Source of the DNA: Strongylocentrotus purpuratus
Taxonomy: Eukaryota; Echinodermata; Echinoidea; Camarodonta; Strongylocentrotidae
Direction: 5' to 3'
Length of the DNA: 64,000 nt
Assembly: GCF_000002235.5 (NCBI RefSeq)
Contig: NW_022145609.1
Location: forward strand, 34,914,630 to 34,978,629
This document shows, one piece after another, positions 42,601 through 56,300 of the stretch. Positions within the stretch are counted from its first letter, which is position 1. Every line of letters begins with the position of its first letter. The notes beneath the pieces were generated by a model. That model searched no databases. It worked only from the letters and a program-made list of their open reading frames with translations, and was not told the DNA's origin. A program made the position numbers and the translations under genes.

Positions 42601-45600
42601 TGAGAGATACAAATGCACGTGTCGCGCACGTGTGTGTAGTCCCATATACATCTTTCTGTGTACAGTGATTCTAACTTCATGAAGACTTGGCCAAATTTCT
42701 TATCATTTTGAAGATTCCAGAACCTTGCAGTACATCTATGCTAGTAGATGATCAACCTTTTCTGATCGATTTCACCATGTTTCTTTCACAATGCAATCGC
42801 ATGACCATAACTGGTCTTTAGCTTTAACTTTGGAATACCCCACAAAAATGGAGTATGTCCATTGGTCTTCTAAAGAGCAAATGAACCCTTTATTGTAGTC
42901 CCGTCTGTTAGTATTTTAGACGAGTTTTCGCACTTGCTTAGGAACCCAACTAAAGAAAGTTCATTTGATTATTTCTGCACATGCAGGCACAATATAACTG
43001 TGCGAGGTGGACCGAATCAATGAAGATGTCAACATATTCCGTGGGATGAATAATTCATAGTACTTTTAGATGAATAATTCATAGTACTTTTAGAAAAATA
43101 CATTCATAAACTTGTTACAAAGTTTACAAACCAAAACTGGTCTGTTGCTTGTAAGTTGTTTTGATCAGCTAAGACAGCTGATATGAAAGAAGAAAACATA
43201 TATATAAGACCCCTGTGATATGCATGCACTGCAAGTAGGCCTAAATCCTTATACCGGGGAAACAGAGTGACATACTGAGGTGGTCTGAAAAGGGGGCTTT
43301 AGTTAGACTGTGAATGGTGTAGTGAATAGCAGACACGGAGAGTTCGTAGAGGATGAATGGCACATAGAGAGGGACAGATCCCATGAAGGGCCCACTGAAC
43401 AAAAGAAGTAAGACACCTCATTCACTGACATCACATTCCAAAGACTACTTGCTAGCTATCTTCTCCACAAACACAAGAGGGAGGGGTTCTTCTTACAGTT
43501 CGTGGATGTTTTGGGGGAAGTGGGTAAAATGCTATGATTAAACAAGACATATGCTACTGCATCTGCAATATGCCTCCACCTAAATTTAGTCAAGATTATG
43601 GCTTGAATTATTCTTCAAATCTCACAACGAGAACACAAAGCAATCATCGGATTGTGTCTTGCCCACCTGTGACCAATTTATGTGAATATTCTTCATGAGC
43701 ATCCCTGACTCAGGTTTAGTTGCACTTGGAGCAATGCATGCATGCAAAGTTCTTTTACTGACAGTTGGTTGCAAACTGTAATACCTGTTGGTCCCCCATG
43801 ATACCCTTTTTCTTATGTTGATTGAGAGCTGATTTGATGAAAATAACCACCTGTCAGTGACCTTGCAGGGAGGTCTAATCCCCCTGGCCAAACTAGTACA
43901 GACAGGCTTAAGTAAATGTTAACATACGTAATGTGTAGGTACCCAAAAAGCATCTGTGACCAAGTTTAATAACAATACAAATAACAGTTGTGAAGAAGCT
44001 ATTTGTCACAAGAGTCATAAATGTAAAACCTCAAATAACCTTTGACCTTAGCATGTAAACCTTCACAGCATCAAAGTGTGGACGTCCACCAACTACATAT
44101 GTGATCAAAGTTTGGGCACAATAGGATTAACAGGTGCGTACATGTAGTTACTCCTCACAAGAGAATCTTGCAGGTAAACTTTAACACTTGTGACAGATGA
44201 AGGACAGACGGACGAATGCCCTTTGGATCCCTTGTCTCCCCTCCATCTTCAGTGGGCAAGACAAAAAGCCTATACTTTAACATTCCAATTGACCTTTGAC
44301 CTGACAATGCCAAAATCTGATCACTTGACTCCCCACAGTGATGCATACTAGTTACAGGTTTTAACTTCACAGTTAAAATAGCTGGAAATAGTTGTTGATT
44401 TGGTCATCATGAGGTTAAAAAGCCCTCAACATCATGTAAATTGACTTGTTGACCTATGACATTTGACTTTATTTACCCCAAATCTACAGAATTTGTCTCA
44501 CTTCCGGTGATACATACAAATACCATGTTTAAAGTTCATGGCCAAATCATCTTAAGACATTGTGATAATAACCTTGAAATTTCATGTTAATTGACCTCTT
44601 ATGACAATTGACCTTTAACCTCCTTATCCTACAATATAACCATTTCACCTAGGCTTAATTTCACCACACTGCATGATTAACAACGAATTGTAAATTAGTT
44701 GCTTAAATGGTTTTCGATACATCGCTATAACAGGGGTTAAACATCAGATTTGTAATAGAATTTACCTCTTTGACTGTTCACCTTTCACCTATTTATCAAA
44801 AAACCTAATCAGATTGTCTTTCTATGGAGAAAAAAGCTTGCACCAAAATTAAAGTACACGTACACAGCCCAAGTGACAATGACAAGTGGTTCTTTACATA
44901 TTGTGATGAGTCTAACATCTTTGATTTCAGAAATTTACCTCTATAACCTTTGCCCTTTGACCTACTTACCCCTAAATCTAATCATATTGTCATCCAATAG
45001 TGAAACAAAACATAGCAAGGTGTGAAGCTTATACCTCTAGTGGTTCTTGGAATATTGTGAAAAGGCAAAAACATGTAATTTCAGACATTGAACTCCATGA
45101 CCTTTGACCTATGTGTACATAACCCAAAATCTAATCAGTTCTCTCTTCCTATGGTGATACCTACCATCACCACATCTGAAGCAATAGGTCTCTTGTGGTT
45201 CTTGAGAATATATCTCAATAACTGAGGCTTATATCTCAATAACTGAGGCTTATATCTGTAATTTCATAAATTAACCTCTATGACCTTTGGCTTAATCCAA
45301 AATCTATTAGTTTGAGGTCCATTCCTCAAGAGGTTTTTGAGATGTCCCGATAATGACAAAGCAGAACGGACAGCCAGACAAACCCAAAACATACAATGCC
45401 TTCGGCCCCACCTTCGGTGACAGGAGGCATAAAAAACAGTCAATAAAATGTTGACAAAGTGCTAAAATATTGGTTTTGGCTACTCTATGGACCTATGCTT
45501 TAACACTATCACAATCTTCTTTTAATCTTTCCAAGTGACTCTTTCTAAAATCAGACTGATAAAGGATGACCATACATGCACGTCTCCCATTTCTTATTAT

Positions 45601-47170
45601 CATTTAGAGAGCATTCTGCATATTAATATTCCATATGAACATTTAGTACTGCTACACCTGTATTGATCAAGAACACTGAATGGGCAAAAATAACTCTATT
45701 TATCCAATTCAAAGTTTATCAAATCACGATCTGATGCTCTATTTGCAAAAGCATGTTGTGCAATTTTCCATGCCAGGTTCTACCAAACTATATAGTGACA
45801 TCTCTCCTCTCAAGTCTCAATGGCTAAAAGGGGAAAACAAATTATCTTTGAATACCGAGCTGCGATGAATCCAGTCAGGAAGAAATGCCCTTTTGCCTGC
45901 ATGCCTTCATGATCAAAAGGTTGAGGCCATAGTCCATTAGTTACTCCAGTTACATAACGGCTGTGGGAAGTCCAGGCTTTGTGCAGAAGAATGGGGCTAC
46001 AACAATTACCTTCATGCCATTGTAAGGTTCAAACCCCACAGGCATAGTGTGGGTTTGAGCTGTTAGGTAAAAATAAATTGGCAACCTTTTCATGTCTGCA
46101 TAGGCCTACATTTAGTACTGAAATGTTTGTTTGGAGTTTCATCATTTTTCTCAGTTATAGTCTGCTGATTAACCTTGATTAACATTTCAAAATATTTAAA
46201 AATAAACATCTGTGAACGAAGAATATGTGTATTGTGTATGATTGTGTACAATTTTGAAGACTAAAGAGTGGATATCAATGTGTATCAGAATTTGCTTCTA
46301 GAAGTTTTTTTCTTCATTTCATGAATGAACTCTTAAGATGTAAACATATACATGAAGGCCCTACTGTGAAAATCATATTCTCTACCACCTTCAAAAACAG
46401 TTCCATTACAAACACCTCTGAAATTTCTTATTATTTCAAAAGAATGTTCAGGGGGAAACGGGTCACATTTCAAACACTTTTGGACCCTGCCCTATGTTTA
46501 TGTTTTCTTGTAAAGAGTAGCAGGTTGGGTTGAAAATAGCTGGATTATGTTGCACCAGAATAGGATTATGTTCTTCCAAGGAACTGTTGTTTTTGTCTCA
46601 AATGGGAGGGAAAACCTCTTAACAAAATGCTCAACTCAACTAGTCTAGCCTCTAATCCAGGATATCCACTCCAGGGTATCTACATGTATGTCCCGTTACA
46701 AAACGGTGTGAAAGAGAATGCTGAAGAAAAAAATTCAAAAAATTCAAACCACAGGCAGGAATCTGTGAAAAATGAATTCAACTTATGAGTGGGTAATTTA
46801 CTCTGAAAGCTGTTTTAAGAAGGGCCAGGGTTTGGAAATAAAAAAGCAAGTTAAATTTTATGAAATTTTCTGTATAAAGCAAATTGGAGAGATACCGTAC
46901 ATCAATGTTGCCAATTTGTGTTTCACTGATGATAACTTTCATATTGTAAGGACCCACACAAGACATAAGTGGTCTTACATGTTTGAGGACTTGAGCTGCA
47001 CTGTTAGATTTTATTACAACCACAAAATGGCTGCCAAGATGGCTGACATCCAGTCCATGAAACAATAATCACCAATCACAAGATTGGACAATATGGAAGT
47101 AACCAATAGAAAAGCTTGTAAAGGTAGAGTGCCATGTGTGCTGGGTTGAATAGCTAAGAGATAGGAAGAG

Positions 47171-47209
<39 letters not shown>

Positions 47210-49118
47210 TGCTATAGCAGGTAATGTGCATGAGGATGAATGAATAGGGAGAGAACAATAGAAGCCAAGAGCTAGCAGACATGACACATGAGAGAATGAA
47301 TGTAGGTCAGGAGTACGCTGAAGCATATCGGAGTGGAAAGCTAAATGTACAGTGTAAAATAAACAAGTAACCACTTGGATCAGTGAAATTAAAACCTTAC
47401 AATATTTCTAACTAATTTTGCTCAAACCTAATCCCAACTTGCTTCTCTCACTTTTCTGCTTTTATTTTGAATCCATCTTAATGTCAGGGTGGAATACTAA
47501 ACTTTTAAAGCAGAAAAATAAGAAAATGAGCATGGTGAAAGTTTGAAATAAACTGTTGTGAATCTCAAATTGGCAGGATGGTCAGTGGATTGTGAGTTTG
47601 TGATGTAGTCACAGACAATGCTCCCATTTTTGGTGTACAAAAATTAATTTCTGTTTTTCTCCTTAACCCCTTCTCCCCTTGAGGCACTACTCAAAATATA
47701 TTATGGATAGCATACTATTAAAGGTCCTCTATAGGTTTCCAAGCCATATTTTCGAAAAAAAATTATGTTATCATTAATTTAAAAAAAAAAATCATCATCA
47801 TAATCATCGATATTATCATTATTATTACCATTATTGTTATCATTATTTCATGGAAAACAAAACGAAAAAAGTCATATAGATTTTTATTTTAATGGTCATA
47901 TAATAAAAAAAAACTACATGTATAGGGCTACATTTTTCATAATGAAGGGGCAGACGTGAAGGTATGAATTTCTCTTTTAGTTTTGGAGATTCAGGACTAA
48001 TTCATTAGCATAGACCACGCACAGAGATACTCTTTGCATAGACTTATAACCTGAACACTTGGCAGAGGCCATACTTTATACTGCCCCTCAAGTCATGACT
48101 ATCAGATGCCAATACCAGAACATCCTATCATGTCCCATGGGGGTGGGCAGGTTGCAACAGGGATGGTGGAGGTCAGAAAATGGTGTTAATAGATCACAGG
48201 GAAAGTTCAACTTGGGGACCTGCAGTAGTGAGAAGTTTTCTGACACAGTAAATGAAAATGTTGGAAGTTTTTATCTGTTCAAAATCCACCAACTTCTAAT
48301 ACACATCACCTTGTTCTTGATTAGAAATGCAGCATTAACTATTGAAAATGTCTTGATTTCAGACTTTCTTGGATATCAACAGTTGCTTTCTTAGCTCCAT
48401 GGAGTATCACAATACAGGTCAGGGATTACTATTACTTCAAGCTGACGTCTAAGGGATCGCAGGGCAACAGGGAACAAAAGCTCCTGGTTGTGATAGAGGG
48501 AAGTCGCCGCCACAGACCTGGCAGAAAAATAGAGGAATTTCTTGTGCCGAGATGTCAGCAGTTCTGTACACAAAGCTTGGGGCATTGTTTTTCCAGCCCT
48601 GCCAGTTAGAAGAACCAGCAGAAACAGAGACCAGAGTGACAGTGAACTTCATGTTCACTCTCACCCTCTCTTTTAATCAGGGCAGCAATCTTTCAGTGTT
48701 CCTCCAGATTATTTTGCAAATATGACCAACCCCTTCTCCAGAAACCTTCACCTAAATTTCTCTAGCAACCCTACTTTCCTCTTCTTCAGTTCTACTAATT
48801 CTAAATCAGAAGTAAAATTGTTCTTCCTCTGATAAGAGAACATGCTGCTGTGCAAAGTAAATTATTGTAGAGATAATAGTTACTAAGAAATTCATAACAG
48901 AAAGCAGATTATATGTTAAACATAAGGAAAACCTTTACCCTCCTCCCCCCCCCCCCCCCCCACAAAAAAATTCTCCATAAACCATCATCTTTCTGATGAA
49001 ATGGTCTCGGAATTTCTCTTCTAGCAATGCCCTATTCCATCTTCCACCCCACCCAAACATTCCTCCTCATTCCACCACTGAGCTTTCTCCATCTCTCTTT
49101 CTCCCTCTCCCTCTCTTT

Positions 49119-49155
<37 letters not shown>

Positions 49156-52100
49156 ACATTTCCCTCTTTCCACTTTTTAACTCTTTATCTTGCCACCCCT
49201 GAACTTCTTCCCAATATATACACACTCCCACCCACACATCGAACGGGACCACACAAACACAACCCCTGTACCTTCAGTCCACAGCCCAGGTGACGATAGA
49301 CAAAACATCTTTTGAGAGCAAGAAGAGACAGGGAGTGAGGAGAGAGCTTCATGAAGTTCATTATCATTCCCATGGACAATATTGTGTGCAGGAAGCTACC
49401 TTTATAAGTTAGTAGAATAACGCTGAGGCCCACTAAGTTCATGTACAAAAAGTAGCTCCATGGTTTTTTGCAGCCTGGACTAAATTAAGTTTTAAATGAT
49501 TTATAATGGGTAAAAAGCTATAATACAAATAAATACTACAATACTTATAGTAAAAGATTATTAAAGACTTCTTTTCAAAGAACAGGCATGTGGCAACTTG
49601 TACATGGTTGTCCAACCTACATGTAGTTCATTGTAACTATGTGTTGGACATCTAAATACAATCAAGTCAAGGAACTACATTGTATCTTGTTCAAACTACT
49701 TGAAATTATCAACATGATGAATATCAAATTTTACAATACATTAATTTTATTATCAACATCAAGCTCATGATCATCATATGCCTTGAATAGCCAAGTGTTC
49801 AAACAGCCTTAAGGAGAAGTAACCTCTCGACTATGAAGAATTATCATGACATACATGTAGAGAGTAAGACAATGTTTAGTTTGATATAAAAAGCAATGCT
49901 TGCAAGTACAATAAAGAGACCCTACTTCGCCATATTTACGACGTTGTCTGCACTGCCCAAGGAAGTTGCAATTTTGTTGAAATTTCCCTTCAAACTTCCG
50001 GGTTGTAACGTATCGCACATAGAACTGATGAAGTGCGGCGATATGCCTAAAAGCGCACGTTATATTCAATACACGTCAAACATGGTGTACTGCCAAGTGT
50101 ATGGCACAGTGGCTGCTGAATGAGGATGCAGTTCCATCCATTTTTGCCAATAGACCTGTTCCGAAATCCCGCCAATCAACAGATGTTGAGATTGAGGCGA
50201 AAAAGGTATTTCATTTATATCATAATTGAACGTCCAATTTGTGTGCAATATTGTTACAAATTGCGGTGGTCATTAAAAATCTTTGTTTTCATCGCACGTG
50301 CTCGAGCACGCTGCAGTGTGAGGGTAATTAATGTGTATGTAGTTTACACCAGGGAAACGTATGTTCGCAATCCAAAGTACTACCGGTAGTCGACCCTATG
50401 CGATGTGTCACAGAACGGGACGTGCACAAACACAATTACGACATTCTGAAAATTCTCAGAGCCGCGAAAGACGAAGGATTCAGAAGAAGAGTTACGTCCC
50501 CCTTTTCGTCAAATGTACAATGTTTTATATTTTCAGATGTTTTAAATGGCCTACAAACTGAAATTAACAAGTGGTTCGAGTTTAATTCCCCTTTAACAAG
50601 TCTTCACTCTTGCGTCTTGACAATAACTTGTCCTGGCTTATACCTACATATGTACCTACAAGTCGATGGACACAGGACCTCTTCAAGCATTAAATACACA
50701 TATACAGGTAGAGGATTATATTCTACGTGGTTTCTCCAACATTATACGCCGCCGTCAAAGTGTCCTTGTTTTTCTGAGGTGAGAGGGCTTCGTACTCACC
50801 CTGCTGTACTACCTCCAAACAAAGGGAGAGGGGGCCCGAATAAGATTACCAAACTGCCTGCACAACAAAACCGGGATGATCCCCTATAATGACCAGGACC
50901 ACCACATAGTACTATAAGGTATGGGACCAAGAGTTATTTATCCCTTGGTCATGGTACTGTCGGATCAAAGGCAGAAGTGAATATGTGGGAAAAGCTGGTT
51001 TGAGTAGATTCATGCATAGCTGAGATCGACACAAGTTTGGTTATTATTATGCACCACTTTCACAGTATCTGATGAGGATGTCTCAATGAAAAGAGGATGT
51101 GAGATTTTAAAGCATAATAACAAAGAAATGAAGTCTAAAAGTTCAAAACCCATTAAATCAAACTTCTCTGACACAATGAGTTACGGTACTGTAAACATCA
51201 TGCAAGTCGACCTTGACGGGACTGAGTGCAATGCATTGACTTCGGCAATCTACGACTTGTGCGTAAGTCGTAGAAAAAATGACTTTGAACGCATATGTAC
51301 TACATGTGCATAACTGCCCGTGCCTTGTAACCCTCTGACACTTTTCCAAGCCATAGCGCCAGTGTAAAGCCATGATCACAGTCTAAAACAGCTTATGCAA
51401 CAATCATAAACGAACAATGAACAAATTTTTAACAATAGGTACATGTACAATGTTCATGAAGTATAAAATATTAACAATCTTCATGCCAAATGTAGACAAC
51501 ATATCTAGTTAACATTTAAGGAGTTATGAATAATAAATAAATGTATATAAAATGTCTTTTATATAAGGTTCCACTGTATGAAAAAAATCTATTCCATCAT
51601 CAATTACTAAGAAAAAGAAAGTATATGAAATATTCTGTACAGAGCAAATCAGAGAAGAGCTCACAAATTATGTCAGTGTTGCCAATTTGTAATTCACTGA
51701 TGACAACTTCAAAAATGTATAACTTTTCGATTTTTAATCCGATATTGCTCAATTGTTCGCTCATTTGTTTCTGTCATTCGTCTGCTTTAATAAAAAAAAC
51801 ACTTAATGTCAGGATGGACTTCCCCTTCAAATCTATGACTTGAAAAAGACTCTTCATCAACCCTCAATATCCATAGAGAAAATCAGTGACCACACACAAT
51901 GATTATGCAGGTATGTATTCAGTGAGGAGTGGCAACTTCACAAGCTTACCTACATGTAGTACCTCCATGATTCAACATTTTCAAATTATCTAGGGGAATT
52001 GAAATTACAGCACCAAGGACTGAAAGCAAGACAGTGGGAAAATACTCAACAGTGAGGGAAATTGTTCTAGTTCTTTGAATAACAAAACCTAAACATTCAC

Positions 52101-53314
52101 AAACAATGGCTTAACAAACACCATGCTGACAATATTCTACCACTTACACAATGACTGTTTTGAAAATAGGGTCTGATTGAATCGATAAACAAATAACATA
52201 AAAAGAAATAATATATTGGATGAAAATGGAAAAGATACACACTATTTCTCAACTGAGTGACACCTCAAACCTCAGAAGGTGCAAGAAATGTCACCAAACA
52301 ATCAGAATGCAGCAAAAGCCCTTTTCTTTTCTGTTAAAGCCGTTAGTTCTTTCTCCTACCCCATCAAAAGATGGGTAGTATAGACAAGCTTGAGTATAGA
52401 TGGAGTGGAGACTATACAAACCAGGGGAGGGTGAATAGCTTGAGAGAAAGAGGTGAACATTAAGGGGAAGACTGGATTGAAAAGGTGGAGGCACAAATTG
52501 CACTCTTATTTTCTCCATCTTCCACATGCTATGATTTACAGATGCTCAAAATATGTTAAAGGTAATACAGAGTTTTGGTAACATACTAATATGATTGGAT
52601 TATGAAATTTAAAATTTGCATTATCATTGTGAAACCTAGTGTTAGAATAAGCAACTTTGACAAAATTGGGCTCTAAAACGCTAAGGATTTTGAAATTCAA
52701 ATATCAAATTTTTGTTGTTCCTGATAAACTTTAAATAGCGCATTCGGCCATACAGAACAATGATAGTTGCGAAAATGAAAATATCAGAATTTCCAAACAG
52801 GAATAGAAAATCAGTTGATCTTAGTCAAGAAACATTGTTTTGAAGCTAAAGTAATATCAACCTTCAGAGGGAGCTATACAACATAAAGAGTTAACTATTC
52901 ACAGTTTTACCACTCTAGACTCGATTTCAACTACCATAGACAACGATCATTGAATATTTGTAGGATTGCATAAATGCTTCCAATATGTTCATATAAACCA
53001 AATTCATGACCCCATACCAAAACTTTGTATACTATTGGTGCCTTTAACAGCAACAATTCTCTGCCAGATATAACAACAAAAGCTGTGAAAACTAAGCAGT
53101 GAAAACTGAGCAGTCACAGCCAATAAGTGCAGTAAACTGTGGACAGATGAAGAGGGTGCCAAAACAGAAAACACTGACATGTTCAGAACTCCCTTCTCTT
53201 GCTTCATCCCTTGATAATTTCCATTCATGCCGGCATTTGAAAGGCTGAAAGTGGGAAACCATGTGAGCCTATAACAATGAACTTTAAACTCTAATAATAA
53301 TGATAATAATAATG

Positions 53315-53384
<70 letters not shown>

Positions 53385-56300
53385 TAACAATAAAAAAGAA
53401 GAAGAAGAGGAATTTATTTCATATAGCACTTAACTTAATACTAGTATTTCTACGAAATAAACTCTAAACAAACTTTTTCATAATTACTCAAGTGCTTTTA
53501 TTGAAAGAAGAAATACCTGCTCTGCTTCAAAGCAATTTACCAAACTAATTCTAGTACAGTAACAAAATAGCATAACAATGAATATTTCTTTCAATGACAG
53601 CTGAAATAAGTCCATTGACAGGACTCTACATATTTTTCTTTAAGAGCACAAGCCAATATAAAAACTCGGCCTACATACTGGTATATATATATATATATAT
53701 ATACAGTGAAAGCAATGAGATTAAGAACTGGAAAAAGATAAAATCATTTAAGGGTGTATCTCACTGAGCGGCAAATGCTTTAAGTCCACTCCAAAAATAA
53801 CTTACTTTCAATAGAAGCAGAAAAAACAGACAAACCAATCAAAAAAGGTTTGAGCAAAATCAAATAACTGATAAGAAAGTTATGAATTTTTGAAAAAGTA
53901 TGTTTAACTATGGAAAAATGAAAATCACTGCACAAATTGCCAATTTGGTTATGAGTTTGCAACCTTTTACGAACCCTGGCAGATCCCTGAATTGGCTACG
54001 ATTGCAAACATTCACCACACTATGAAATACCCCCTTAAGAAATTAGACTGGTATCAAATCTCCCAATCAAGATTCTGAACGTAGAACAAAAAGAAAGATG
54101 GCTACCCCTCCATCTGTTTTGTGGGCATGAAACAGAAGGTTGACCAGTCCTTAGAAAAACATGAATATTATCATCCAGCTTTGCTTTGATAAACAGCATA
54201 CAACCCTGGTCTGATAAATGATAGAGCTTTCCTAAACATGCCACACACGATCATGCTTTTCTTTGGCAGGGCACTGGCCCATGGCTAAATAAATAATGGA
54301 AAGAAAGTTAGAGATGGTGGGGTCTTATGCTGGGAACTGCTGGGTTGCAATTTCTCATCTATCATATTCCAGAGCAAAGATAATAGAGCAGCATGTAAAA
54401 TGCATATGATAAATGAACATCTAGATATTTTATCCAAAACAAAGTATTTATCAATCAGTAATAATCAAAAGTATGCTTCGGATATTGCTTCCACAGTTTT
54501 TAAGTCCCAACTTCTTGGACATGAACTGGAGATGAATAGATAACATTTTGAAAGTTAATCTCCTATTTATATTTTAGATGGCTGTGTGATGTAAACTGTA
54601 ATGTAAAGGTGTCCATTTTGCCAACAAGTTTTTACAGATCTATAAAATTCTATGAATTTCTAAATTTAAGTTGATTCTCTAAGGTCTCTTCAAGAGAAAC
54701 ATAATCTTCGGGTTGACAAAGCACGGGGTTACAACAAGGGTACAGGATCAAGGTAAAAAAAGCAACAGTACTCTCAAAATCTTTTATGAATTGGTTAAAG
54801 ACAAATTTGCCTTAAAAACTGACGATAAACTATGCTCAGTACATGTGTACTATCTGCGTCACAATGTCCCAATTTATGATGTCCCAGCAGGGCAGAAGAC
54901 GCCAAAAAACTTTCCTCAAATTGGCTAAATCATGGCGTCACATGACATACTTATCTCTCGGGCTTGAACTTTGAGCGAACTACTCCAGAAACATGTGCAC
55001 TGGGCCTTGGCATGCCTTCTATCTGATCTTTTGCATAGAACAAACCCCAAGACAGGGGCCAAGGAAACCAATACAGATTGTATTGGGAAACAAACTATCT
55101 CTTCCCCTGCTTCTGAATTTTCCCTACGCCTGGACCTTTGCGTGGGACTGCTGTCAAAGAGCAGCTGTTAATCTATGTTTTTCCACAATTCTCTTGGAGG
55201 AGCTGAAAAGATCATTGATAATGCGGCTTACAGATATATTAAACCAGGCATAAGGCATACTGGTTCAGATTTTCATAAATGCACTGCTTCAAAGTTTTTA
55301 TTTTAAAAGTTCATCTAATACAGCCCTAGTCATAGGCACACTCTACTCTAAAACTTCACTGAATCAATGGTGTCTTGGTGTTCTGCCTAATTTCAGCTTT
55401 ACATAGCAAGTTCCAATTGCATTTCACAAAACCCTTGTGCAAATCACATCATCTACACTTTGAAATTCACCCTCGCAATAAAATATCCTATTAAACAAAA
55501 TGCCCTGGCCAAGCTTTGATAAACATACCCATGTTCACCATGTTGGCCTGGCCATTGACAGTGGGGCAATAGCATCCCTTGTTTAGGAGGTCAGATAAGT
55601 ACCTTGATCAAAGAGAGTTCTGATCATCATAAATGAGAACACTGAAAGGGTCCATTGTTTTCCAGGTGAATACTGGACTATGCAACTTAAAGCTGAGCTA
55701 CCTCAAGCAACAAGGCCATGAATATCTGTACCAGTAAATGGATAGCTGTGGCTGGCTTTTGTGGAATTTGCCACTTTATAGTAGCATGGAAGTATGTACT
55801 TCATACAGACATGTCTACAACCAGTAATAGACATATAACTACTCTGACAAAGATTTCCAGTTATGATATGAATCCAGAAGACAAAGGTGATCTTTCACTC
55901 CATCAATTATCCTTAGAAGCATCTTGAAAATTCATATATCAATTCGTCCTTGTTTTCACGAAGTGACGGTAGTGAGGAAAATCGTAACGCAAAGTGAATG
56001 CAATTCTTTTTCACTACCGTCACTTCGTGAAAACAGCGACGAATTCTACAGAAAATAGAGCAACAGAATGCCAGGATCCATCCTATTCTTTGGGGGTGTT
56101 TTACCCTTGTGTGAGTCTATTCAATCAATGCTATATTGCCAACATTGCATTTTGGATTTTTTAACATGTTTTGGAACTTTTACTGCTCAAAAAACATAAT
56201 ACCATGATTTGTATAAAATACTCTATAATGTGAAATCAACAGAAACAGGTGTGATGCATGAAAATATTTGTAATATAAGAGCATAAAGTCAAAATGCATC

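Noticed and set aside
46030..46065. Box-B-like GGTTCAAACCCC as part of a tRNA or SINE
   Set aside because: It pairs with GTGGGTTTGAGC nearby as a small hairpin and no box A lies at the right distance.
48391..48664. Secreted cysteine-containing small protein on the minus strand
   Set aside because: The start region lacks a proper hydrophobic signal, no splice partners are evident, and there is no family resemblance.
53004..53429. 141-residue frame with a long leucine stretch resembling a signal peptide
   Set aside because: The leucines come from translating the AAT/TAA microsatellite. It is the tail of a retroposon.
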